DNA from: Saccharibacillus sp. CPCC 101409
Lineage (GTDB): Bacteria > Bacillota > Bacilli > Paenibacillales > Paenibacillaceae
NCBI RefSeq assembly: GCF_030518235.1
Contig: NZ_JAULSA010000014.1
Coordinates: 59,096-123,095 of the forward strand
Reading direction: 5' to 3'
DNA length: 64,000 nucleotides
How positions within the stretch are numbered: position 1 is the stretch's first letter; each line of letters begins with the position of its first letter. This document shows positions 41,667 to 51,056 of this stretch, piece after piece. The translations under genes and the position numbers were made by a program. Below the pieces are notes generated by a model. That model did not search any database and was not told the origin of the DNA. It worked only from the letters and a program-made list of their open reading frames with translations.

Positions 41667-42497
41667 TCAGCGCATCGGCTCCCGGCCGCGCCGGCGAAAT
41701 TCCGAAGGCGGGACGCCCGTCGCTTTCTTGAACGTCCGGCTGAAATGGAATTCGTCGCCGTATCCGCAGGAGGAAGCGATCGCCCTGAGCGTCAGATCCG
41801 TATACAGCAAATAACGCTCGGCGTGCCGGAGGCGGAGCCGCGACAGAAACAGCTTCGGCGTTAGCCCGGCGTAGCGCACAAAGATCTTGCGCAGATACGA
41901 GACCGATACATGGAGCTCGCCGGCCAGCTTCTCGGCGGTCAGCGGTTCGGCAAAGCGGCGCCCGATCAAGCTCAGGGCCTGCTCGAATACCGCGCGCGGT
42001 CCGCCGTTCTCTTCGGCCGCAAGATAGATATGCAGCCGCGCGATCAGGCCGAGCAGCTCGGCGTTGGCTTCCGCTTCGCGCCCCGGCGTTCCCTGCGACC
42101 AGAGTTCGACGACGCGGCTCAGGCCGGCGTCTAGCATCACGGAAGATTCTCCGCCCAACGGAAACAGATGAGGCAGCTCCAGCCGGACGACCGTTTCCGG
42201 TTCGTTCCAGCAGCCGGCCGCGCCGGAGATCTGCACGCAGTCGAACAGGATCATCGCCATGTCCATCCCCGCTTCATGTTCCGCGCGCATATTCATATCC
42301 AGCCCCGGCTCCAGATAAAACAACCGGCCGGGCTCGACAGAATAGCGCCCGTGCTTCGATTCGAAACTTCCGCCGCCTTCGCGAACCCAGTACAGGCTGT
42401 GCACCGTCGTCGTGCGCCGGATATCCGACCAGTCGGCGGGAGCCTGTTTGTCCGAAGCCCAGCGAATCTTGACCGCCAGATCGTGCAGCCGGTTCAT
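41667..42497 (-). CDS. AraC-family transcriptional regulator
   Basis: 276 residues. The C-terminal 100 residues are an AraC DNA-binding domain (LTAEKLAGELHVSVSYLRKIF and SCGYGDEFHFSRTFKKATGVPPSEFRRR). The N-terminal part is a cupin sensor (GGGSFESKHGRYSVEPGRLFYLEPG). Divergent from a GH2 glycosidase, it probably senses the glycoside and activates that gene. AGGAGGCGATCCC precedes the minus-strand ATG. Confidence 0.9.
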   Translation of the reverse strand: MNRLHDLAVKIRWASDKQAPADWSDIRRTTTVHSLYWVREGGGSFESKHGRYSVEPGRLFYLEPGLDMNMRAEHEAGMDMAMILFDCVQISGAAGCWNEPETVVRLELPHLFPLGGESSVMLDAGLSRVVELWSQGTPGREAEANAELLGLIARLHIYLAAEENGGPRAVFEQALSLIGRRFAEPLTAEKLAGELHVSVSYLRKIFVRYAGLTPKLFLSRLRLRHAERYLLYTDLTLRAIASSCGYGDEFHFSRTFKKATGVPPSEFRRRGREPMR

Positions 42498-42727
42498 GGG
42501 ATCGCCTCCTTTTTTGGATCAGCTTTTCTATCGATCAGTATAAAGGCGGCAAAGACGAAAACCAAGTTGTCTGCGGATCTTTTTTGACATGGAATGAACG
42601 GGAACCGCCATGGAACCTGCGCCGGAAAGCTTATAAAGTAAAGGCTGTAGGGACAATCGAGCACAAGCGAATAAAATAGGCCAAACCGAAACAGACATGC
42701 CAGATGAATAATGGAGGGACAAATTCG

Positions 42728-44449
42728 ATGATTCGTTTATTCGACACGCACGCGATCCGGCCGGTCCGGGAACTGGACGGGTTGTGGGATTTTCAGCCCG
42801 TCGGCCGGGCAGGCGAAATGCCGCAACAATTCGAATACCGTCTGCCGGTGCCGGGCTGCTGGGAAACGCATCCGGATCTCGGCACGTACCGCGGAACCGG
42901 TCTGTACCGGCGAACGATCAACGTAAACCGTCGTACGAATCTCCGGCTGGAGTTCAAAGGCGTCAGCCATACGGCGGACGTTTATTTCGACGGGCGGCCC
43001 ATCGCGCATCACTATAACGCGTATACGGCATTCGAGGCGGTGATCCGGGATGTGGAGCCGGGCGAACACGAGATTGCGCTGTATGCGGACAACTCGTTCG
43101 GCGAGCACTCGGCGCTGCATATTCCGAACGACTATTACACGTACGGCGGTCCGATCCGTCCGGTCGTGCTCGAAGAAATCGAAGACGTGTTTATCGAACG
43201 GGTTTCTTTCCGCCCGGAATGGGCAAACGGAACCTGGAGCGGCCGCTGGCGCGCGGTCGTGCGCAATATCGGGGAACATGCCGCGGCGGTCGGACTGCGG
43301 CTCGGTCTGGACGGTCTGCATACGGCGCGCGAAGAATGCCGGATCGAGCCGGGACAAAGCTCGGTTGTGGAGCGGACGGAGATTTACGATACCGCCGAAG
43401 AGTGGAGTCCCGAGCGGCCGGCGCTGTATACGATCCGGGCCGAACTGATTCGCGAACAGGAAAGAGCGGGCGACGATTGGATCGACCGTATCGGCTTTCG
43501 GCGCATCGAGACGGCGGGCGAGGAGATTCGTCTGAACGGACGCAGAGTCGTGTTCAAAGGCGTCAACCGGCACGAAGACCACGCCCGTTCGGGAGCGGCG
43601 CTGTCTTTTTCCGAAATGCTGCACGATATCGAACTGATCCGCGATCTGGGCTGCAACACCGTTCGCACCAGCCATTATCCCAACGACGAGCGCTTTCTGG
43701 ATCTGTGCGACGAGTTCGGGTTACTGGTCTGGGAAGAGAATCACGCGCGCGGACTGTCGGAAGAGCAGATGCGCAATCCGAACTTCAGAAAGCAAAGCGA
43801 AGACGTGACGCGGGAAATGGTGGAGCAGCACGGCAACCGTCCGTCGATCGTGATCTGGGCGGTTCTGAACGAATGCGCCAGCGATACGGAGTACGGCAGA
43901 GAGATTTACAAAGAAGAACTGGAGCTGATCCGCAGCCTCGATCCGTCGCGTCCGAGAACGTTTGCCACGCACAACCGCGAGCGCGACCTCTGTCTCGATC
44001 TCGCGGATATCGTATCGTTCAACTTGTATCCGGGCTGGTACACCGACGAAGATCCCGGCGAGCTGATGCGGCGGGCGAGAGGCTGGGCGGACCGGCTCGG
44101 AGGAGCGGGCAGGCCGATGATCATCAGCGAGTTCGGCGCGGACGGCTATTACGGCTTTCGCAGCCGGGAGCGGGTCAAAGGTTCCGAAGAGCGCCAGTGC
44201 GATATTCTGGACGACAATCTGAGCGCCTATCTGGCCGACGAATCGCTGTCCGGCGTGCTGGTCTGGCAGTTCGGCGATTGTAGGGTTTCGGAAGACAACG
44301 GATGGCTGCTCAGCCGCGGCTGCACCCGCAACAGCAAAGGGCTGGTGGACGGTTACCGGCGGCCGAAAGCGGCTTACGATACGGTCCGGCGGCATTTTCG
44401 CGGCGAGGCGGATATTCCGTCTGCTGGCAGGAACGCGCGGGCGGAGTAA
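42728..44449 (+). CDS. GH2 glycoside hydrolase, beta-glucuronidase-like
   Basis: 573 residues: N-terminal jelly-roll (LRLEFKGVSHTADVYFDGRPIAHH), immunoglobulin-like middle and TIM barrel. The acid/base glutamate is in IVIWAVLNECAS and the nucleophile in MIISEFGADG. No signal peptide. The layout and the GVNRHEDH segment fit beta-glucuronidase or beta-galactosidase of short GH2 type. GGAGGG precedes the ATG at 42728. It is divergent from an AraC regulator, which presumably controls it. Confidence 0.88.
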   Translation: MIRLFDTHAIRPVRELDGLWDFQPVGRAGEMPQQFEYRLPVPGCWETHPDLGTYRGTGLYRRTINVNRRTNLRLEFKGVSHTADVYFDGRPIAHHYNAYTAFEAVIRDVEPGEHEIALYADNSFGEHSALHIPNDYYTYGGPIRPVVLEEIEDVFIERVSFRPEWANGTWSGRWRAVVRNIGEHAAAVGLRLGLDGLHTAREECRIEPGQSSVVERTEIYDTAEEWSPERPALYTIRAELIREQERAGDDWIDRIGFRRIETAGEEIRLNGRRVVFKGVNRHEDHARSGAALSFSEMLHDIELIRDLGCNTVRTSHYPNDERFLDLCDEFGLLVWEENHARGLSEEQMRNPNFRKQSEDVTREMVEQHGNRPSIVIWAVLNECASDTEYGREIYKEELELIRSLDPSRPRTFATHNRERDLCLDLADIVSFNLYPGWYTDEDPGELMRRARGWADRLGGAGRPMIISEFGADGYYGFRSRERVKGSEERQCDILDDNLSAYLADESLSGVLVWQFGDCRVSEDNGWLLSRGCTRNSKGLVDGYRRPKAAYDTVRRHFRGEADIPSAGRNARAE

Positions 44450-44476
44450 AGCAGGACGGACTTTAAAAGTCATGAA

Positions 44477-44514
44477 AAAGCCCCGGCGCGTTCCTATGGA
44501 CGCTCCGGGGCTTT
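44477..44514. terminator. Bidirectional terminator between GH2 and cyclase genes
   Basis: AAAGCCCCGG (44477-44486) and CCGGGGCTTT (44505-44514) form a perfect stem with an A-run before and a short T-run after, between the convergent GH2 and diguanylate cyclase genes. Confidence 0.75.
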
Positions 44515-44534
44515 CTGCGAAGATAACCGGGGGA

Positions 44535-46175
44535 TCAGCCCGCCGGCTTATCGTGTTTATGAAACGTGACCCGGTTCTTGCCCGCCTGCTTGGACAGATA
44601 TAAGCATTCGTCGGCGGTCTGAATCACTTCGGTAATGCTGCTGCTGTGCTCCGAATAGAACGCGACGCCGATGCTGCATCCGAGCGACAGCTGGTTCATG
44701 CCGACCACAAACGGACTGTTGAGCTGCTTCAGTACATCGGCGGCCAGACTTTGCGCGTCCGTAAGAGCGCGGTTCAGCGGCGAGCGCGCGATCAGCAGGA
44801 ATTCGTCGCCGCCGAGCCGCACCGTGATGCCGCCCGGACGCGTGACAGATTGCAGCCGCCGGGCCGCTTTTTGCAGCAGAACGTCCCCGACGTGATGCCC
44901 CAGCGTATCGTTGACTTTCTTGAAGCCGTCCAGATCGAGATACATAAAGCTGAGCGTTTCCAGGCACGGGTCCATGCCTTCGATCGTCTGTTCCAGATAC
45001 TGTTCGAGCGCCAGCCGATTCGGCAGGCCGGTAAGCTGGTCGCAGTGGGCGGCGGTGCGCATGTCCCCCAGCGCATTCTCCGTTCGCAGCAGCGAATCGA
45101 GCAGGCTGCCGAGCGAGCGGGTCAGGCTGGAGATGTCTTTGAAAACGCGGTGCTGCGGAATCTCGGGCGCTGCGCCCCGGCGAATCCGGTCGGCGGCGGC
45201 GGTCAGCTTGCGGATCGGATGCGAGATCAGCTGCGCGCTCAGCAGGCCGATCACGGCAAACACGATCGAAGCCAACAGTCCGGCCCATACGATGTCTTTT
45301 TGGATATCTTTGACCGGAGCGAACGCGACGGATTCGGGCTGGCGGACCAGCACGGTCCAGCCCAGGCCGGGATAGTCCATATAACCGTCTCCGTAAGCGT
45401 AGCCGGTCAGATAGCGTTTGCCGTCGGGCCATGTTTCGAGCTTCCAGGAATTCTCGCCGCTTTGCGCGCTGGCGATGCTGCCCAGGTCGAGCTTCTTGCC
45501 GGCAAAGCCGCCCCGACCGAGCAGTACGGTATTGTCTTTCCGGCTGACGATAAACAGCTCGAAGTTCTGGTTGTGGTCGATCTGCGGCTGGAGCAGGGTG
45601 CGCTCGACTTCCTTCGCCCATTCCCAGCTGAGGTGGGCGGCCAATACGCCGACTTTTTGCCCGTTGTCGTTTTCGACGGCCACGCCGAAGTCGACGAACT
45701 GCAGCGGTTCCCCGCTCGGATTGGGCAGCAGCTTGGCGAGCAGGAGCGCTTCGTGCACGTCGCCGACGAAGTTCCCCTGTACGCCTTCTTTGAATACCGG
45801 CCGTTCCGCGATATTTTTGCCGACCAGAATGCCGTCCGTGCCGGCGATTACATCGCCGCGCATGTTCGTAAACCCGATCCAGGAGAACGAAGGGAATCCC
45901 GCTTTCGTCTGGTTCAGCAGATTCTGGATCTTGGCCGGGTCGTCCGCGCGCTTCAGCGGCCCCAATTCGCTCAACAATTTGATTTCGCCGGAACGGGACC
46001 ACATAAAGTTGTCCAGTTTGTCCGACATCTGATAGGCGGTTCCGGCGAGCGATACCCCGATTTCTTTTTCGATCGCCTTTGTCGAGCGGCTGCTCATGAG
46101 CGAACCCAGCGATGCGCTGAGCAGGACAACGAACGATACGAAGATCAGAGCGAGAAAGGTCCGTATCTTGATCAT
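44535..46175 (-). CDS. Membrane diguanylate cyclase (Cache-HAMP-GGDEF)
   Basis: 546 residues. Membrane segments near residues 7-27 and 280-303 enclose a Cache-type extracellular sensor; HAMP follows (SHPIRKLTAAADRIRRG), then a GGDEF domain with an intact RLGGDEF active site and a DLDGFKKVNDTLGHHVGD motif. It should make cyclic di-GMP in response to an extracellular signal. Ribosome binding site GGAGGAAAT precedes the minus-strand ATG. Confidence 0.92.
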   Translation of the reverse strand: MIKIRTFLALIFVSFVVLLSASLGSLMSSRSTKAIEKEIGVSLAGTAYQMSDKLDNFMWSRSGEIKLLSELGPLKRADDPAKIQNLLNQTKAGFPSFSWIGFTNMRGDVIAGTDGILVGKNIAERPVFKEGVQGNFVGDVHEALLLAKLLPNPSGEPLQFVDFGVAVENDNGQKVGVLAAHLSWEWAKEVERTLLQPQIDHNQNFELFIVSRKDNTVLLGRGGFAGKKLDLGSIASAQSGENSWKLETWPDGKRYLTGYAYGDGYMDYPGLGWTVLVRQPESVAFAPVKDIQKDIVWAGLLASIVFAVIGLLSAQLISHPIRKLTAAADRIRRGAAPEIPQHRVFKDISSLTRSLGSLLDSLLRTENALGDMRTAAHCDQLTGLPNRLALEQYLEQTIEGMDPCLETLSFMYLDLDGFKKVNDTLGHHVGDVLLQKAARRLQSVTRPGGITVRLGGDEFLLIARSPLNRALTDAQSLAADVLKQLNSPFVVGMNQLSLGCSIGVAFYSEHSSSITEVIQTADECLYLSKQAGKNRVTFHKHDKPAG

Positions 46176-46190
46176 AATTTCCTCCGCTGT

Positions 46191-46240
46191 TAGAGGATGT
46201 CTTCAAATTTGCTTCCTTCGAAGTTTGAAGCCCCTCCCTG
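46191..46240. repeat. Dispersed TAGGG-type element, copy D
   Basis: This 50-base stretch begins TAGAGGATGT and contains TTTGCTTCCTTCGAAGTTTGAAG, matching the core of copies A-C; an internal hairpin CTTCAAA / TTTGAAG lies inside (46201-46207 and 46224-46230). It lies just upstream of the minus-strand cyclase gene, so unlike other copies it precedes a gene start rather than following a stop. Confidence 0.55.
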
Positions 46241-46389
46241 GATATGCAGCTCATTTTCTTCACTTTATTATCGAGAAAAACGCCTGCTAAATGAATAGTT
46301 TTGACGTATTTCGACGATTTTTTTCGACACAAACTGTCAATTCTCTTGCAGATTTTCAAGTCGTATGAAGCTTAAGGAAAGGAATAGAA

Positions 46390-46429
46390 ATAAACAAAGA
46401 GCCTTGTATCCGTAAACGGACAAAGGCTC
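46390..46429 (-). terminator. Intrinsic terminator after VOC gene
   Basis: On the minus strand GAGCCTTTGTCCGT pairs with ACGGATACAAGGCTC (46399-46429), with one bulge, followed by TTTGTTT. It ends the VOC gene transcript. Confidence 0.7.
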
Positions 46430-46462
46430 CGCAAAAATACAAGTCGGCCTCGGCGAAACGCC

Positions 46463-46891
46463 TCAGGCTTCCGGCGGGGTCGTGCTGATCTGGAACGTAA
46501 CGCCGAACCGGTCGGTCAACTGGCCGAAAGCCGGGCTGAAGAAAGTCGGAGTAAGAGGCATAACGACGGCGCCGCCTTCGGACAGCGCGGCGAACACGCT
46601 GCGCGCATGATCGATATCGTCCGTCGAGACGCATACGGTAACATTGTTGCCGGTCCGGTACGGGCTGCCGGGATAACGGTCCGCCAGTATCAGCTCGCAT
46701 TTGCCGGACACCACGAGCGCATAAGAGATAAGCGAGCCGACTTCCTCGGGAAAAGGCCCGTCCGGTCCATCGGGGATTTCGCCGAACGTCATCTTTGCAA
46801 ATACTTTTCCTTGAAGCGCGTTTGCATAAAAGTCGATCGCTTCCTCCGCATTTCCGTCCATGACAAGATAAGGCAGCCACTGCGTGGTCAT
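46463..46891 (-). CDS. VOC-family protein (PhnB-like)
   Basis: 142 residues from the ATG at 46891, after AAAAGGAGA on the minus strand; a longer frame upstream has no such site. The TQWLPYLVMDGNAEEAIDFYANALQGK start, ISYALVVSG and the C-terminal FGQLTDRFGVTFQI fit the vicinal oxygen chelate/PhnB group of small metal-binding or antibiotic-binding proteins. Substrate unknown. Divergent from cysJ. Confidence 0.85.
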   Translation of the reverse strand: MTTQWLPYLVMDGNAEEAIDFYANALQGKVFAKMTFGEIPDGPDGPFPEEVGSLISYALVVSGKCELILADRYPGSPYRTGNNVTVCVSTDDIDHARSVFAALSEGGAVVMPLTPTFFSPAFGQLTDRFGVTFQISTTPPEA

Positions 46892-47007
46892 CTGCAATCT
46901 TCTCCTTTTCGCGTCGAAGAACTCAATCTTCTCGGCCTGAAATGGTGGGTCATCTTTATTATAATAACGGGAACGTATGTTTGTAAATATTTTTTTGTTA
47001 ACCAATT

Positions 47008-47076
47008 ATCAGAATTCCTGATAGATTTCATAAAAGGAATCGAATTGACCCCTTTTAGGGGGTATGATACGGTCAA
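47008..47076. promoter_or_regulatory. Palindromes in cysJ leader
   Basis: TATCAG-AATTC-CTGATA at 47008-47024 is a 17-base palindrome, and TTGACC (47045-47050) is mirrored by GGTCAA (47071-47076); an ACCCC/GGGGT hairpin lies between. These lie between the VOC and cysJ genes and are plausible operators for a sulfur regulator such as CymR or a LysR-type protein; the precise recognition sequence cannot be confirmed. Confidence 0.45.
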
Positions 47077-47190
47077 GAGAGCAAAAAATAATTCTGATCG
47101 TTGAACTGGGAATTAATAAGAAATCAATAAACAAGCAAACGACCAACGACGACGTTTGACGTCGACCTAATGCCGTGCGAGGTGGGAATT

Positions 47191-49062
47191 TTGGAATTGA
47201 ATGCAACGAACAGTCCTTTTAACGAACAACAAACCGAACTGCTCAACCGGCTTCTGCCCGGTTTGAACGGTTATCAGCGCGTTTGGCTGAGCGGTTATCT
47301 GTCGGCTCTTCCGGCGTCCGAAACGGCGCAGGGGAGCGGAATTTCGGCAAGCGCGGGAAGCGCTCCGGCCGCCGAACCCGCGCCTGCTTCCGTACCCGGC
47401 GCTTCCGCCGCCGCGGCGGTCCAATCCGAAGCGCCGAGAGAAGCCACCGTGCTGTTCGGCTCGCAGACCGGCAACGGCAGCGGGCTGGCGAAGAAGCTGG
47501 CCAAGCGGCTCGAAGATCTCAATGTCAAAGCCGATGTGCTGTCGATGGCCGATTTCAAGCCGAACAATCTGAAGAAGCTGCAAAATCTGCTGATCGTGGT
47601 CAGCACGCACGGAGAAGGCGATCCGCCGGACAACGCGATTGCGTTTCACGAGTTCCTGCACGGCAAACGCGCGCCCAAGCTCGACGGCCTGCGCTATTCC
47701 GTGCTGGCGCTCGGCGATACGTCGTACGAGTTTTTCTGCCAGACGGGCAAAGACTTCGACAAGCGGCTTGAAGAACTGGGTGCTTCTCGGTTTGCGGATC
47801 GCGCCGACTGCGACGTCGATTTCGACGAAACGGCCGGCGAATGGATGGCGGCGGTGACCGAAGCGCTGAGCGGTTCGGCCGGCGCTTCGCAGCCGGCGTC
47901 CGAAGACTCGGCTCCGCTGAGCGCGGACCCGGTATCGGACTACTCGCGCAGCAATCCTTTCCGGGCGGAAGTGCTGGAGAATCTGAACCTGAACGGCCGG
48001 GGTTCGGCCCGCGAGACGCGGCATCTCGAACTGTCGCTCGAAGGTTCGGGGCTGACGTACGAACCGGGCGACAGCCTGGGCGTATACCCGGAGAACCATC
48101 CGCGTCTGGTGGACGAGATTATCGCGGAGATGGACTGGAATCCGGACGAAATCGTGCCGACCGGCAAGTACGATTCGGCTGCGCTGCGCGAAGCGCTGCA
48201 CTATTACTACGAGATCACCGTACTGACGAAGCCGCTGCTCGAACATGCGGCGAAGCTCGTCGGCAGCGAAGAACTCGCCGCGCTCACAGCGCCGGACAGC
48301 GCGGAGAAGCTGCGGGCTTATCTCGGCGATCACGATCTGCTCGACCTGCTGAGAGACTACGGATTCAAAGGCAGAAGCGCGATCGAAGTGACCGGCATCC
48401 TGCGCAAGCTGCCGCCGCGTTTGTATTCGATCGCAAGCAGTCCGCAGGCGACGCCGGACGAAGTGCACCTGACGGTGCGCACCGTGCGCTACGCCTGCGG
48501 CGGACGCGACCGCTACGGCGTCTGCTCGGTGCAGATGGCCGAACGGCTGGAGCCGGGCGACAGCCTGCCGGTCTTCGTGCAGCACAACCCGAACTTCAAA
48601 CTGCCGGAGAATCCGGATACGCCGATCATTATGATCGGGCCGGGCACCGGCGTCGCGCCGTTCCGCTCGTTCCTCGCCGAGCGCGAAGAAACCGGGGCGG
48701 AAGGGAAAAGCTGGCTCTTTTTCGGGGATCAGCATTTCTCGACCGACTTCCTGTACCAGACGGAATGGCAGCGCTGGATCAAGGACGGCGTGCTGACGAA
48801 GATGGACGTGGCATTCTCGCGCGATACCGAAGAGAAAGTGTATGTCCAGCACCGGATGCTGGAGAAAAGCAAAGAACTGTACGAATGGATCGCAAACGGA
48901 GCCGCGCTGTACGTCTGCGGCGACGAGAAAAATATGGCGCACGATGTACATCTTGCGCTGGAAACGATTCTGGCGCAGGAAGGCGGGCTCAGCCCGGAAG
49001 ACGCTTCCGAGTATGTACTGAATCTGCAGCGCGAGAAGCGCTACCAGCGCGACGTATACTAA
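47191..49062 (+). CDS. cysJ: Sulfite reductase NADPH flavoprotein subunit
   Basis: About 623 residues, strongly resembling B. subtilis CysJ. A flavodoxin domain ([35 protein letters not shown]), an FAD-binding domain ([20 protein letters not shown]) and an NADPH domain ([25 protein letters not shown], ending KRYQRDVY) pass electrons from NADPH to CysI. The TTG at 47191 is chosen by homology and its AGGTGG seven bases upstream; an ATG at 47170 in frame would add seven residues. It forms an operon with cysI. Confidence 0.92.
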   Translation: MELNATNSPFNEQQTELLNRLLPGLNGYQRVWLSGYLSALPASETAQGSGISASAGSAPAAEPAPASVPGASAAAAVQSEAPREATVLFGSQTGNGSGLAKKLAKRLEDLNVKADVLSMADFKPNNLKKLQNLLIVVSTHGEGDPPDNAIAFHEFLHGKRAPKLDGLRYSVLALGDTSYEFFCQTGKDFDKRLEELGASRFADRADCDVDFDETAGEWMAAVTEALSGSAGASQPASEDSAPLSADPVSDYSRSNPFRAEVLENLNLNGRGSARETRHLELSLEGSGLTYEPGDSLGVYPENHPRLVDEIIAEMDWNPDEIVPTGKYDSAALREALHYYYEITVLTKPLLEHAAKLVGSEELAALTAPDSAEKLRAYLGDHDLLDLLRDYGFKGRSAIEVTGILRKLPPRLYSIASSPQATPDEVHLTVRTVRYACGGRDRYGVCSVQMAERLEPGDSLPVFVQHNPNFKLPENPDTPIIMIGPGTGVAPFRSFLAEREETGAEGKSWLFFGDQHFSTDFLYQTEWQRWIKDGVLTKMDVAFSRDTEEKVYVQHRMLEKSKELYEWIANGAALYVCGDEKNMAHDVHLALETILAQEGGLSPEDASEYVLNLQREKRYQRDVY

Positions 49063-49090
49063 GGCCAATCGGGGAAGGGGACGCTTGAGT

Positions 49091-50824
49091 ATGACGCAAG
49101 AAACAGAGTGGAAAAAGTATCCGCCGCACGACCGTCCCCACAGCGATGTGGAGGATATCAAACGAAACAGCGGCTACCTGCGCGGCAGCCTGGTCGAGAC
49201 GCTCAAAGACCCGCTGACCGGCTCGATTCCGGAAGACGACAACCGGCTGATGAAGCATCACGGCAGCTATATGCAGGACGACCGCGATCTGCGGGGCGAG
49301 CGCAGCAAATCGAAGCTGGAGCCGGCGTACCAGTTCATGCTGCGCGTCCGCGCCGCCGGCGGCGTGGTGACGCCCGAGCAGTGGCTGATGATGGACCGCA
49401 TTTCGCACAAATACGGCAACGACACGATCCGGCTGACGACGCGCCAGTCTTTTCAACTGCACGGCGTGCTCAAATGGAATCTCAAAAATACGATCAAAGA
49501 AGTCAACGAAGCGCTGCTCAGCACGCTGGCGGCCTGCGGAGACGTGAACCGCAACGTCATGTGCAACCCGAATCCGTACCAGTCCGAGGTGCACGGCCAG
49601 GTGTACGAGTGGGCAGACCGTCTCAGCCGCCATCTGGACCCGAGAACGCGCGCTTACCACGAAATCTGGCTGGACGAAGAAAAAGTAGTGGACAGCCGCG
49701 ACCTGGATACCGAACAGGAACCGATCTACGGGCCGGTGTATCTGCCGCGCAAATTCAAGATCGGGATCGCGGTGCCTCCGTCCAACGATATCGACGTGTT
49801 CTCGCAGGATCTGGGCTTGATCGCGATCTTGGAAAACGGCGCGCTGGCCGGATTCAACGTGACGGTCGGCGGCGGCATGGGCATGTCGCACGGCGATAAC
49901 AAAACGTATCCGCAGCTCGGCAAGCTGATCGGTTTTGTAACCCCGGAGCAGGTGATCGATCTGGCGGAAAAAATCGTGACGATCCAGCGCGATTACGGCG
50001 ACCGCGCGGTGCGCAAGCACGCCCGCTTCAAGTATACGATCGACGACCGCGGCCTCGACTGGCTGCTCGGCGAGCTGCGCGAGCGTCTCGGCTGGGAACT
50101 TGCGCCGGCGCGGCAGTTCTCGTTCGAGCATAACGGCGACCGCTACGGCTGGATCAAAGGCAGTAACGGCAAATGGCACCATACGCTGTTTATCCAGAAC
50201 GGCCGCATCGCCGACTTCGACGGTTATCCGCTGATGACGGGCCTGCGCGAGATCGCGAAGGAGCACGACGGCGACTTCCGGCTGACGGCCAACCAGAACC
50301 TGGTGATCGGCAACGTGAGTGGACAGAAGAAGCGCAGAATCGACCGCCTGATCAAGCAGTACAACCTGACCGACGGGGCGCACTATTCGGCGCTGCGCCG
50401 CAGCTCGATGGCCTGCGTGGCGCTGCCGACCTGCGGGCTGGCGATGGCGGAGTCCGAACGCTACCTGCCGGGCCTGATCGACAAGATCGAGCCGATCCTG
50501 GAGGAAGCGGGGCTGCGCGAGAAAGAAATCGTGATCCGCATGACCGGCTGCCCGAACGGCTGCGCGCGCCCGATGCTGGCGGAACTGGCGTTTATCGGCA
50601 AAGGACCTGGCAAGTACAATATGTATCTGGGTGGCGCGCACGACGGAGCAAGATTGAACAAGCTGTACCGGGAAAATATCGGCGAAGAAGAAATTCTGAA
50701 CTCGCTGAAACCGATTATCGGCCGCTACGCCAAAGAACGTTTGGACGGCGAACATTTCGGCGATTTCACGGTGCGCTCGGGCTATGTGGAAGCCGTGCGC
50801 GATGGGCGGCAGTTCCACGCCTGA
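49091..50824 (+). CDS. cysI: Sulfite reductase hemoprotein subunit
   Basis: 577 residues. It carries the ferredoxin-like sulfite-reductase repeats and the siroheme/4Fe-4S ligands: cysteines in [16 protein letters not shown] and in [10 protein letters not shown] near residue 485. With CysJ it reduces sulfite to sulfide for cysteine synthesis. The ATG at 49091 follows GGGGAAGGGGA at nine bases; an in-frame TTG at 49085 is less likely. It begins 28 bases after cysJ. Confidence 0.95.
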   Translation: MTQETEWKKYPPHDRPHSDVEDIKRNSGYLRGSLVETLKDPLTGSIPEDDNRLMKHHGSYMQDDRDLRGERSKSKLEPAYQFMLRVRAAGGVVTPEQWLMMDRISHKYGNDTIRLTTRQSFQLHGVLKWNLKNTIKEVNEALLSTLAACGDVNRNVMCNPNPYQSEVHGQVYEWADRLSRHLDPRTRAYHEIWLDEEKVVDSRDLDTEQEPIYGPVYLPRKFKIGIAVPPSNDIDVFSQDLGLIAILENGALAGFNVTVGGGMGMSHGDNKTYPQLGKLIGFVTPEQVIDLAEKIVTIQRDYGDRAVRKHARFKYTIDDRGLDWLLGELRERLGWELAPARQFSFEHNGDRYGWIKGSNGKWHHTLFIQNGRIADFDGYPLMTGLREIAKEHDGDFRLTANQNLVIGNVSGQKKRRIDRLIKQYNLTDGAHYSALRRSSMACVALPTCGLAMAESERYLPGLIDKIEPILEEAGLREKEIVIRMTGCPNGCARPMLAELAFIGKGPGKYNMYLGGAHDGARLNKLYRENIGEEEILNSLKPIIGRYAKERLDGEHFGDFTVRSGYVEAVRDGRQFHA

Positions 50825-50861
50825 GGGCGGCTTGTAAGCGAATGAATAAATATCCAACACG

Positions 50862-50917
50862 AAAAAGCGGAAGGCCGGTTTTCTCGAAGCATCGAGGAGA
50901 TCCGGCTTTTCGCTTTT
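50862..50917 (+). terminator. Intrinsic terminator after cysI
   Basis: AAAAGCG, AAG and CCGG on the left are paired with CCGG, CTT and CGCTTTT on the right through a central TCTCGA/TCGAGGA hairpin, ending in six T. Confidence 0.75.
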
Positions 50918-51056
50918 TTGACGCAGAAACAAACGGGGAAAAGTAAGGATAAAATGTTTGCTAAGTTTTTTGTTGTGGTATGTATAGGAGGGATTGGATG
51001 TTTGTCTATACAGGGTTTGCCCCGGTATTTTACAGAAAAAGAACGGAGATGAACAG

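Noticed and set aside
42728..44449. Secreted beta-glucuronidase
   Set aside because: No signal peptide or lipobox is present from the ATG at 42728 or the upstream in-frame start.
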